The notes under the pieces: model-generated | Told to the model about the DNA's origin: nothing | The model's database searches: none | Seen by the model: only the letters and a program-made list of their open reading frames with translations | Position numbers and translations under genes: made by a program | Shown here: positions 43,990 to 54,765 of the stretch, piece by piece | Layout of the letters: each line of letters opens with the position of its first letter | Position numbering within the stretch: the stretch's first letter is position 1 | From: Citrus sinensis | Taxonomy: Eukaryota > Streptophyta > Magnoliopsida > Sapindales > Rutaceae | Direction of reading: 5' to 3' | Assembly: GCF_022201045.2 (NCBI RefSeq) | Contig: NC_068557.1 | Location: 1,550,001-1,614,000, forward strand | Length of the DNA: 64,000 nt

Positions 43990-44375
43990 GAATCCATATT
44001 ATACTAGGATTAGTTTCCTTATTAATTAAAGTTTAAGACTTTTAAATTCCTTTCTAATTTAGAATTTTGTTTCCCTTTCAATTTAGGATTTTGTTTTACT
44101 TCATGAATTAGGATAATTACTACTACTATAAATAGCTCCCTCTTGTAGCCTTTGAGGGCAGAGAATTTGGAGTTCAATAATATTTTAATTTTCAAATCTC
44201 TTTGTGAGTATTTGAACAGTTAATTCTTGGTATTCTGCGGAATCAACAAGTCTTAATCTCTAAATTCACATTGATTCCGGTATTCTTTTGAATCAACGTG
44301 AATTTAGTTGTTCTTTTGTTCCGGTATTCTCTAGAATCAACGGAATATTTTGAACATTAAACTTCCGCTGCATCA
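43977..44375 (+). repeat. 3' LTR of the young Ty3/gypsy element
   Basis: 399 bp, same ends as the 5' LTR, preceded by a polypurine tract (GGGGGGAA). It has nine extra bases around 44267-44277 relative to the 5' LTR. TATA box at 44126-44135. GATGG follows at 44376-44380 and also precedes the 5' LTR at 38909-38913. Confidence 0.95.
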
Positions 44376-44490
44376 GATGGCAATGCTCCGAAATGGGCTG
44401 ATTTCGTCAAACGATCGACCACAACCAAAATAACTTCAAATCCTTTAGAATTGGGTAGCCCCGAAATAAAATCTATAGTCAATAATATGT
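44376..44490 (-). pseudogene. Old Ty3/gypsy integrase, upstream half
   Basis: Minus-strand reading gives IDFISGLPNSKGFEVILVVV then DRLTKSAHFGALP, the first catalytic Asp block of the integrase core. It continues into SQFTAHK at 38913 if the nested element is removed. Upstream (above about 44500) homology stops, so the 5' part of the old element is lost. Confidence 0.85.
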
Positions 44491-44499
44491 TTCTATCAG

Positions 44500-45241
44500 T
44501 AGCAATCTATTGTTTTGAACGTGCCAATGATGTCTGTTCGCTTAATAATAATATATATACTGGAACATATTATAAATTGTAAACTTAAATAACTTACATA
44601 CCTCCACCTCCAGTCATTGATGTTCAAATTAAATTTGAAAAATACTTAGAATCTTCTAACTTATTCCTCTATATAGCCTTTTGATTTGATGGATAATTCA
44701 CAGGAAAAATTTTTATTGGTTAAGATAGGGACTGTTAGTATTTATAAGGGACCTTACCTTACTCACTTCCTTCCATTAAGAAATTTTTTAAATTATTCTT
44801 ATCTTGTTTTTTAAAAATTTGAAATAATTATTCTCATTATTATCTAATCATAAAAACATGATTAATCTTAATTCATCTCAATTTATGAATGTGAACCACA
44901 TTAAATAAATGTATGTGACACTTATTTTGAGATTAGTACATATATTAATTTAATGATCATACATGTAGCATATTTATAAACCATATTAAGAACATACATG
45001 TAACAATGTTCTTTCTTTTGATCTCATCGAGAGAGAGAAAGAAAAGAGGAATTCCAACATTGAAGAGAGTTCAAGTGGCAAATCAGACACTACCGAGAAC
45101 ATAAAAGTACGTAGAAGCGCTTAGATATATGGAAACAAAATACTAAAATTTAGAAAAATATAACATCTCATTTCTTATATAATAATTTCTTATTGGGACA
45201 ATAGTACTTGCGATTATCCGCAAGGAGGAGCTTTTAGAACT
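44500..45241. other. Spacer between nested retroelements and lipoxygenase A
   Basis: AT-rich DNA with no supported gene. It holds the 3' flank of the lipoxygenase A pseudogene. I looked here for the missing last exons of the terpene synthase and found none. Confidence 0.5.
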
Positions 45242-48200
45242 CTAAATAGATATGCTGTATGGAACTCCTTTTTCGGTCACACCACGTCCCGAAAATGGCT
45301 TCAAAAGCTCATAAGGCACCACTCTAGCTCCGTTTCTATTCTTCAATTTCATGTCTGCATTCCTTTCATCGATAATCCCTTCAAGCTCCATCATTCGACC
45401 ACTAAACCTTTCAAATGCAGCAAAAATAGTTGGATCTTTACCCCATGTCGGCTCCATTTGATTTCCTAAATACTCCTCATCAGGGGAATGGGTCGATAGC
45501 ACGTCAAGAACAGCCATAACTTGAATAGCTTGCAGCTGGGTGGGGAAGCTCCTCAAAAGTACAACTTGAGGGTTTTCAAGGAAGAATTTCATGTCCTTTT
45601 CGGATATTGGTTCCTCAGTGGGCATGTTGGTTCTTGCAATACTTGGCCTGTTAGGGACATAGCCTGCATATGCATATTGCCCAAAGTTTACAGCTGCATG
45701 ATGACCAGATGCGACCCACACGATAGTCGTGATTATCTCAATTAAATCTTCTGAGGTTTTCAGGGCAGGCCACCATGGTTCATCCTTTTTGTCGGCGTGT
45801 CCTACAGTTCGAATTTCAGTCCACCAAGCTTGGAGCTCTTTATCAGACTGTACAAGGCTTTGATCATGATTAGAGCTGGCAAAATTTAACACGACCCGAT
45901 TACCCGACACGAACACGATACCAATAAATGGGTATGGGTCGTCGAATTTAACACGATTATTAAATGGGCCGGGTCCGGGTCAACATGATTTTTTTCCGTG
46001 TCGAGTTAGGATTAAAAATCTTGACCCATTTACCCGATCAATGACCCGATTATATTTTCTATTTTAAAATAATTTACAGATTCTTGTCATCAAAACTCAA
46101 ATATTAGAGATGATTTTCTTTATTATTTTTATTCTTTAAAAGGATGAATATAGACACAATATTTTATTTATAAAATTTTAAATACATTTAAAGCTTTAAT
46201 AGTGTAAATGTATAAAATACTGGTAGACATGTATATTTTATAATATTGATATATAATATTATTTACATATATATAATTAAAACCTCAATAGTGTGTGTAA
46301 TATTTTAGTAGATAGATATATTTTATAATATCGATAAATTATGTATGTATGTATGGATGTATGTATGTATGTGTATACGTATGTATGACAATGTGTAAAT
46401 ATTTGATGTAACTTTTGTTCAATATATAGATATTAAGCGGGTTATTGGATAACCCGATTATTTTTCCGTGTCGGGTTTGGGTCTCAATATTTTGACACGA
46501 TTATTAAATGGGTCGGGTTTGGGTCGACCTAAATTTGACACGACACGAACACGACCCGATGACCCGTTTTGCCAGCTCTAATCATGATAGTAGTGATTCA
46601 CATACTCAGTTACCCATTTTTTTAGGGCGAACCAAAGATTGAGACCATCATTGGCATAAGGATAGTCTTCAATTGTAAGCTTTAGGCCATTTGGAGCAGT
46701 TGGATCATCAACAGCCATTCCTCTAGGTAGCCAAAAGGAAAAAAACTTAAATTCAGATAACTTGTGTGATAAGGACACACCTTTGAAGAAATGGAAAAGA
46801 GCAATCATATTTAAACAGAAAAATTTATCCGAACACAGACAAAAATAAGGTAATTCACATAAGCATTAGACTTATATGACTTACCTTTTAATTAGGTCTT
46901 TCGGCAATGCTTCATAGTCAAATCGCCATAGCTGGTCATAGACAGCAGAGCTAAGCTCTATAGAGTATTTTTAAAGGTGAGAATGCGCTTTCAATTGTTC
47001 CACCAGCATTAATAAGCGATTCTCGAGCTAAAGTATTAGTCTCCATTGTGTACCGCAGATGAGGTTTCAGCAATGTACATATTGGATGCATCGCGCTGAG
47101 ATGCCGAGTGGTAGCAGTTACGTAAGGTTCTGTGCAAGCATGAGTTCTTAACCTGCCAATGTGAATGCAGTTTGTCAAATAATCCTTTTTTTTTTAAATG
47201 TCGAAGCTGCAGAAAAAATTGAAAAAGGGTAACAACGTACCAATGACTAACGAGCTGGTGATAACCGGAATCATGAGCAAGGACATGAGCTTTGGCTAAC
47301 CTCCAAAGCCAGCTTTCTGTAGATTGCCAACTGGGCTGAAACGCTTGTTTCCACTGTGGCTGACCGTTCATTGGCGGCCGAGTAAGCTCAATGACCAATG
47401 GTCTCAATGTGCCTTCCGAGGTCAAGAAGAATAGTGTGCGAGATCTATACAACGTTGTGCCTTCAAGCTGTCTCACCTTTTCCACATATGGTAGTAATAG
47501 GTCATTGTAGTCTAAGATGAACAACTTCTTTTGTTCTATAGCCTTCATAAAAACGAAAGTTTACAAGTTTAGTTTACAAATTAATTAAAGAGAAACAAAT
47601 GTTGTTGTTCTTTTGTTTTTCTTGTTTTTAAAATTATATATGCATACCTCAGCAACAGTTATGTCGCCTCCCATTAGTTTCTCAACCCTTTCTGTAGTGA
47701 TTGCTGATTCTGGTGGACCATAGATTGCAGGGTCGAGTGTACTTTCTAGTGGCCATTTCTGCATCATTCAAAGCAATTTTACTTAATTCGATTCACTTAT
47801 GCTGTGAATAGCTTTTAGGCTAAGTATATAATTTGCGAAAATTCTCGAGTCATTAGCTGACTTTTGACCATGAGTCTAGAGTTTTTATTGTAATGGACAT
47901 TGGAGATAAATTGAAAAAAATTAACCCCTTCTGGACTCTGTAGTATACTCTTATTAACTAGTCATATGTTCCCTAAGGAGATGTTGGTTCATGCAAAGAA
48001 GGAAATGGGAAGAATTATTTCAACCTAATATAGAGGTTTGGATGGGATGAGGCAATTCCACCCACGGTAAACACCAACCATGACCCCTTATCATTAATCA
48101 ATCTCAAGAGAAATCGGGCGCAAACCACATTCATGGCGAGCTAAGCTACATTAAGCAGACCAATCTATTAAAACAGAAAACTCGGAGTATTGTACTTTAT

Positions 48201-51200
48201 AAACTACTAACATTGGAATTCGACATTAGCTATTATGTATCATACCGTGACCAACTGTATGGCGCATGGGTTGAGACCAGCTAGAGTCTGCCTTCCAAAT
48301 TCCTCATCCCTAAACCAAAAGAACTGGTGTCCTGCAATCAAATATATGCAATAAAACATAAATGTGTACGCATTATATATGCTTGATGTTACATGAACGA
48401 AAACTAGTTTAATTCTCAGTACTCTCCATTGTTGCAAACTTCAAAATATGTTTAGCTAACTGAATCAATTCTGGAAGATTTCTTCCCCAAAATTCTTCTT
48501 GCTCTTGTGGAGGCAATGCAATTCCTTGGTTGAAGAGAGTGTCTATGGCCGTAAAGTATGGAAAACCTAGATCTTTATTTTCACCAAATGCAGCTTTTAT
48601 GGCCGGTATCAATCCATGCAACAACGAGTATAATGTCTTGGCGGAAAATGTTGCTTGCTTTATCCTCGAGAATGCTTCATCCCTTGGTACGTAGTTGCTA
48701 TCGCTCCTTGTCTCTGACTCTGGATCTGTACAGTAATACAAATTAATCAAATCTGGCAAATGCTCCTCTAGCTTGTAAGGTTCGAGCCAAATCTTCTGTT
48801 GGATCGTGTATTTTCAAATTACCCAAAAGTTCTTTCTCTATACTCTAAACTTGTGACATGCATGTCATATTAAGTTGTTTTAATGCTAACATATGTGATA
48901 AAAAAATTTGGTTTTACACTTAAAATTTCTATCTTATAATTATGGAAGTAATAACACTAAGGAGAAATGATTTGAGCAATTTTCGAAATACAGAGACTAG
49001 TTGGGTATCTTTCCAAAGCTTAGGGACTAAATGAAAATATGCTGTAATGAATCTGACAAAATGGTGATAAAAAACAATCGATAAAAGAGACCCGTTTTAA
49101 TTTACTGTTAATTTTTATCAGTATTCTGTCAGCTCTTCATTTCTTTAACATTTTTCATTATCTACCTGTTGTACAGTGAGGGCGTCCTGTTCTGCAACGC
49201 CTAGGATAAGGGTGCTCTTGGCCACCAAGCACAGGTCGTGCAACTCTGGATTGTTATCAGGGTCTCCAAGATCATTGTACACATCATAATCATATATTCT
49301 ATCATAGGGTTGGCGCTCTCCTTGTCCACTGCCTCTCAAAGAGATGAGCTCTTCATCCCTTAACCTTGTCAATCCATTGGGTGTTTGTGATGGCAGGTAT
49401 GACTGATTTTTTTTGGGGGAAAAAAAAAGAGTAGAGTATGACTGTGAGAAAAATTAACTAAATAAAATAAATTCAGATAAAATTTAGCTGTCCAATATAT
49501 TTTATGGCATAGGAATAGTAGAAGTGTATATGTAGCACAATTGCAATTATAATTACTCTTCTCGGTAAGTGATTTTCGAATTCTTTTCCCTAAATATTTT
49601 AGGGCCGAAATATCTCATATTATTGTACTTTCCTCTTGGGGCTTGACCTAGTAGTCTTTCAATAATCCTTTTTTGACCGACCATTCGAGCACAATCTTGG
49701 GGAGAGAAGGTTAATTGAAAAGAAAAAAGAAAGAAAGATGGGAATAAAAATCAATTTGCACTCCATCCCTCATTTTTTATTTTTTATTTTAAAATAAAAA
49801 GGTGACAGAGTATTACGAAAATATTAACAGTTAAGAGGTTAAACCCAAAATTGGGGAGGAAAAAGTGACAATCCACTAAAAATCAAAACTGACCTTATTA
49901 GTAAAGAAAACTCTCTTTTGCGCGTCGATGGCTAATGGCTGAACCCATGAATCACATGTTATGTTCATAGGACCATCTAAGAAACCATCAAGAACAACAT
50001 CCTTCAAGTACATCTCTTTTTGGTTCTCATGTTGAACCAAAATGCCACCAACATCTCCGAAACTTGATGGAACTTCAAATTCTGCCTCATATCTAATGTT
50101 AAACAGATCAACGCCCGCTACGCTCGCATAAACATTAATGGTTGGTTTCTCTGATCCATCTGCAAAATAATATAATTCAAATATATATTATAGCACAAAT
50201 GTTGTTAATTATTTTAATATAAAATTTTTTATAATCTATTTTCAATTTCCTTATTTTGTCGAAACTGTCTTTACACTAACATACATGTTTTTAATTGACT
50301 AAACGCTTTTTTCAAAGAGTAATAATTTACTTCTCCAGTAATCTCTTAAGAAATTGCATCCTAAATTATATATACGTGACATTTAATAAATAAATGACAT
50401 ATCAATTGAAATAAATTTTATTAGAAAATTATTGAAAAATATAGAATTATTGTTTTTGAAAACAATATTATAAGTTGCCATAAAGTATTAATAAGAGCAT
50501 TATTATATTCTCCCTATAATTTCCATTTTCTAATTGTCTACCACCCTCTGCAATTGTCAAAATACCTCATTTCCATCTTTTAGATTGGGGAAAAAAAAAA
50601 TTCGTCCGAGAGATAAAGATTATTCTGAAAATTGTAGGGAGCTAAATGATAAAATTTTAAAGTTCTAGAGGAGAAAATCAGAATCTCCTTTCTTTGAAAG
50701 GTTTTGAAGGTGGGTAATGCAAGAGTAATGGGGGTTTTTAAGTCGAATCACATGGGTGAGAAGGGGATTTATTTCTAGCATGCTAGTACTAACATTGAAG
50801 AAAAAGAATAATAGGATGAAACTTCTGAAGGGAAAAAAAGGCAAAACAGCCCGATCCGGTACTTACTGGAATCAAGCTCTGCACAAACAAGCCCCAAGAA
50901 GAGTGGTTTTTCAAAATAAGTCACATCTTCTCTATTATTTGAGCGAGTACCACCTAATATAGTACGTTTCACAGTGACAACAGCCTTAACTTTGACAGAG
51001 ACAACAGAAGGAGCAGTTGCTCCTGCGATAGCTTTGATGTTATTACTAGCAGAAAACCCAACTCTGATTTTGAGTGATTTTTGGAATGAAGGGCTTGAAT
51101 GAACTGGAAGAAAAGCACGGCCGTTTCCATGGAGAAATGGCTTGGAAAATGGAATTAGGGTTTTGATGGACCGAGACCGGTGAACTTGTTGGTTAAGAAT
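45242..51200 (-). pseudogene. 13-lipoxygenase copy A, broken by four lesions
   Basis: Nine exons match copy B: 51200-50867, 50159-49894, 49402-49166, 48725-48423, 48331-48246, 47758-47648, 47542-47241, 47152-46885, and 46722-45242 with an insertion. Lesions: the codon aligned with the copy B start is ATT (51198-51200), and I see no in-frame ATG in exon 1. Exon 3 is 237 nt against 238 in B, one base lost near 49240. Exon 8 is 268 nt against 267, an extra A in the run at 46968-46972. A 710-bp hAT-type element splits exon 9 and puts a stop right after HYYHD. Exon 4 is 27 nt shorter, in frame. Splice sites are all GT-AG. The first two iron ligands (in [10 protein letters not shown]) precede the insertion. 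The third His, the Asn and the C-terminal Ile lie after it. A chloroplast oxylipin enzyme in life, now dead. Confidence 0.93.
45871..46580. mobile_element. Non-autonomous hAT-type element in exon 9 of lipoxygenase A
   Basis: 710 bp with terminal inverted repeats TAGAGCTGGCAAAA/TTTTGCCAGCTCTA and a perfect 8-bp target duplication ATCATGAT (45863-45870 and 46581-46588), the size used by hAT transposases. Subterminal regions are rich in repeated CACGACCCG and GGGTCGGG motifs in both orientations, as hAT ends often are, and the core is AT-rich with a GTATGTAT repeat near 46343-46385. No transposase frame. Confidence 0.93.
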
Positions 51201-51248
51201 CTTTTTTTGGCTGTCGAGTTAAGTGAATCTTGGCAGACAAATGCACTC

Positions 51249-51256
51249 TTTATATA
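51249..51256 (-). promoter_or_regulatory. TATA box of lipoxygenase A (relic)
   Basis: TATATAAA on the minus strand about 49 bp above the former start codon. Copy B has TATAAAA in the comparable place. Confidence 0.55.
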
Positions 51257-51634
51257 GAAAGTCGAAAAGAAAGAGAAGGCGGTGAACATGAGCTTCATTA
51301 GTAATTAATTATGGCACTGAATAATGAAGTGAATGGGGGACAAGTTTCGAAAAGAATAAGCTTGGCTTTAATTTAGTCCAGAAAAGTTTTTGTACGGGTG
51401 TGGATTTCTGTTGTTTGTATAAGGTGCTGAAGTTTGAATGAGCGACTACCGAGATGTTGGAAGCACATTGCAAAATAAGCCAGTGCTCATATTTCTAAAA
51501 TAAAAATACTAAAGTTTTTCTTTTGAATTTTTGTAGAGAGTTATTTATACTCAAATCAGGAGTTTGGCAAACTCATCACCTAAGTTCTTTGTGTTTTCAA
51601 TTTCGTCAATCAAGTCCCTGTAAATTTGAATGTT
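51257..51634. other. Spacer upstream of lipoxygenase A
   Basis: About 380 bp between the TATA relic and the start of the 2-kb direct repeat. No feature seen. Confidence 0.5.
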
Positions 51635-53675
51635 ATGAGGGCATTTGAGGTGTATTACTAACAAAAGTGTTTGTAATACCTACTAACGATACAGATCATG
51701 TATGATTAATTTTAATAATAAATTAGTTAATGATATCATATTAACATTGGCGACCCTAATATTTGGATCCCTATTTGTACTCTGGTTATATATATTATTC
51801 ATTACTGAATGATGAATTTTGTAACTATTAAAATTATTATTATATTTTTCACATCAATGAGGATATAAATTGTGATCCAAATAAATTGAGATCATGATAA
51901 AACTTATCCAAATATAATTAATTTTAATATTAAATTAGTTAACAATAATGTTGGAAGTCCTAATATTTAAATTTTTATTTCTACTTATAGTTACATATAT
52001 CACTCATTAGTAAATGCAAAATTATTATTATATTTTTCACATCAGTCAGAATATAAATTAAGTAAATAGCATTATTCTTTAGTTAATTATAATTTTTTTC
52101 AGTAAAGTAATTAGATGCTATGTTTAGTCATAGGGATACTGAATTGAATTAATCATGTCATGAGTCAAAAATAACAAATCGGTGCAAAATGATTTTCAAC
52201 TTAATTAGTGGGAGGAAGTACTATATATAACTAAAGTTTTACATTGACACTAAGTTTTCTACTACTATATTATAAATATATTTCATGATTGTGTAGAAGT
52301 TTTAAAATGATCACGTGATGAGATTGATCCGATTTTTGAAGAAAATATTCTATAGTTGTCTGTAGAGTTGTCTTGTGACGTGGGATCAAATCTTGAAATA
52401 TATATATATAGATATTATTTTTAATTCATACCTCGAGAAAGGATCGAATATTTTTTTGAAAGAAAATAATAATAACGTCACGATAAACCTTCAGAAGGTG
52501 TGACGTCCAGTGTCCAGTGTCCAGTGATGCAAGCCCAATCTAACAATTATAACAATAATTGAGGCCACCGACTCTTATGAATAATTGTACCTCTCCCATT
52601 AAGGGGTGACATAATTGCCGCTGTTCGGTCTGGGCCGATCTGAGCCCGTTCGACTTTTAGCCCGGTATACTTGGGCCAGGCTAAGGCTTCAAGTGGTAGA
52701 CCAACACCGTGCAAGACACAGTCCTGGGCTTGCCTGAACCTACACTTCCATAAGAAAGTCTCGGGTAGGTCTAAGGACAGGCAAAAGTAAACAATAAAAA
52801 ATTGGGTGGTGATATTTCATCCCCTCATTTTATCTCATTGACTCTTAATTTTAGATTTATACAGTATATTTTTAAAAATACCTTTACTTAAAAGAACTTT
52901 TTTTTTTTATTTCACTTTCTCTCTTCTCTTAATTAAATTCAAAACCCATATAGTGAAACTATAAAATTGAATTCACAGTCACAAAGCATCGTGACAAATT
53001 TCAAACTAGAATTGAACCATTTTTTTATTTTTTTTCTAAAGGAACCAAATTAAAGCTTCTAGCTTCATTTCAAGTTTCAATCATGCAAAATTCATCAAAT
53101 AAATATTAAAATCCTTATTAAGTAGCAAAAGAGATCAACAATTATTTGACAATAATTTATACAAATTAACATTTATTAATTATTAAAAAAAGATTATATT
53201 AAAAAAGATTATATTAAAAAAGATATTGGTGGTACCTGAGTAAGCGAGTGAATGCAAAGGAGATGAGAGTGAAAGGAAAGAAAAAAATGTTTATTTATTA
53301 ATAACTGTAATTTTGGAAATAAGTGGTATTAACTAAATAATGAGGACTACTAGGAAGATCTAAAGGGTTAAATATCATTACTCTAAAAAATAACATTTTT
53401 TTAATTATTAATTTACAGATTTCATGAAACCCAGCATATTTCATGCACATTAATAGATTTCTTCATCCAACCTAGCCAATTGCATAACATCCTAAGTCTC
53501 CCATGCTTTCTTCGAGGAGGTTGCTCCAGTAATATTTTCAAAAGCATCTTTATTTAATGATTAAGATGAGATACTTTGCTTTATTCTATTTCTTTTTCAA
53601 GTCTTTCAAATTCTCCTTTTATACTGTAGTTAAAGTAGCTTCATTTTTTAGTATCGTAAAACATTTCACCACGAC
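51635..53675. repeat. 2-kb direct repeat, copy R1
   Basis: Begins ATGAGGGCATTTGAGGTG and matches 61984-64000 in the same orientation throughout, at roughly 97 percent by eye. No coding sequence is evident. Differences include three tandem GTCCAGT units near 52504-52526 where R2 has one, and three AAAAAAGATTATATT-like units at 53184-53225 where R2 has about one. It probably extends past 53675, but R2 is cut by the window end. Confidence 0.9.
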
Positions 53676-54175
53676 TTCCCATACATTGTGCGCACCTAAT
53701 AGAGTCTTTATTTTGATACTCTAGCTGTCAAACTTGTTTTCCTTCAATTGTGGAACTTAAAATGACATCATGCCACCATTTTCCATAATTCATAAATTAA
53801 GTGAGAATTTGAAGATTCTAAATGCAAAGATGGATTCGAAACATCGAAAAACCTCTAGAAGGACTTGGACCAAAAATTCAAATTTTGGTCAATGATCAAC
53901 TGTGGTCAACTATTGGTCAATGACTAACGATCGGCTCAGCTCACTTACTTGGCTCAGTTAGGCTCAAAATAACTCGGCTAGGCTTAGTTTAGTGCGGTTC
54001 AACTCAATTTAGATTGGTTCGACTTTGCAAGTCAATTTAGTTTTGGGACATCAAACTTTTGGCGGCGATTGTAGGCGTGTTCGGACTTAGATGGGGCTAA
54101 TTTTTATGGCTCGCATTCCTCTCGTCAAGCTTTTCAATTTCATATGTTAACTGCTATCTTAAACACCGATTACTA
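53676..54175. other. Spacer, probably interior of a retroelement relic
   Basis: 500 bp containing repeated GGTCAA and GGCTCAG/GGCTAGG words around 53890-54010. It lies just downstream (minus-strand sense) of the primer binding site at 54176, so part of it may be the inside of a degraded LTR element. No coding frame. Confidence 0.4.
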
Positions 54176-54420
54176 GCTCTGATACCACTTTGTTGGAGAA
54201 TTTGAAGAATAAAATATAAATTTATACTAGAGAAAGCTCAAGAACATTACAAGAACAATTCACACATTCTTATAAATCACTCTCAGTAGCTTTGTTTTGC
54301 TTCTTATGCTTTCTTCTTCTTAGACTTGATACATACAACACAAATGGCGTAGGTATTTATAGTGAGTAGAACACAAACATAATCATAACAATACACATCA
54401 CCTAACACGTTCCACCAAGC
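54176..54420 (-). mobile_element. LTR retrotransposon relic: primer binding site and LTR end
   Basis: On the minus strand TGGTATCAGAGC (54187-54176) follows an LTR-like end CTCCAACA, whose inner edge is TGTTGGAG at 54191 on the plus strand. An LTR-like stretch with a minus-strand TATA box (CTATAAATACC near 54353-54363) lies to the right. I could not find the partner LTR or the outer edge. Confidence 0.5.
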
Positions 54421-54765
54421 TTTCATCATAGCACCAAACATGCTCTAAAGGAATTCTTTAATGACATTCAAAGCGTAAGCTAATCTTTACGCAATTAAAT
54501 GCTTTATGGACATAACATTGTAGGGCCATGATTGCGGAGCATAACGATGAAGGGCCATGTACAACTCAAAACCTCATTCAACTTAAATGAATTATTCGTG
54601 AGAAACAAGTTTATTGTTTTCAACACTCCTAAGCCTCACATACAACATAAAATTAAACGCATACATCATCACATACAACATAAAATTAAACGCACACATC
54701 GTCTTATTTTTTGAAATTTTCTTATTGGCTGAAGTTCCGATCATTTGCATTGACCCTTCTATACT

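Larger units (their letters stand above)
38914..44375 (+). mobile_element. Young Ty3/gypsy LTR retrotransposon nested in an older one
   Basis: Full-length element of 5.46 kb with two LTRs, primer binding site, polypurine tract and perfect 5-bp target duplication GATGG. It interrupts the integrase gene of the older minus-strand element. LTR similarity near 99 percent by eye indicates recent insertion. Confidence 0.95.

Noticed and set aside
44500..45241. Possible last exons of the terpene synthase beyond the retroelements
   Set aside because: I looked for the metal-binding second motif and the usual exon 6 pattern and saw none.
46578..46808. Separate small minus-strand protein
   Set aside because: It is the 5' part of lipoxygenase A exon 9 read through from the intron and ended by the hAT insertion stop.
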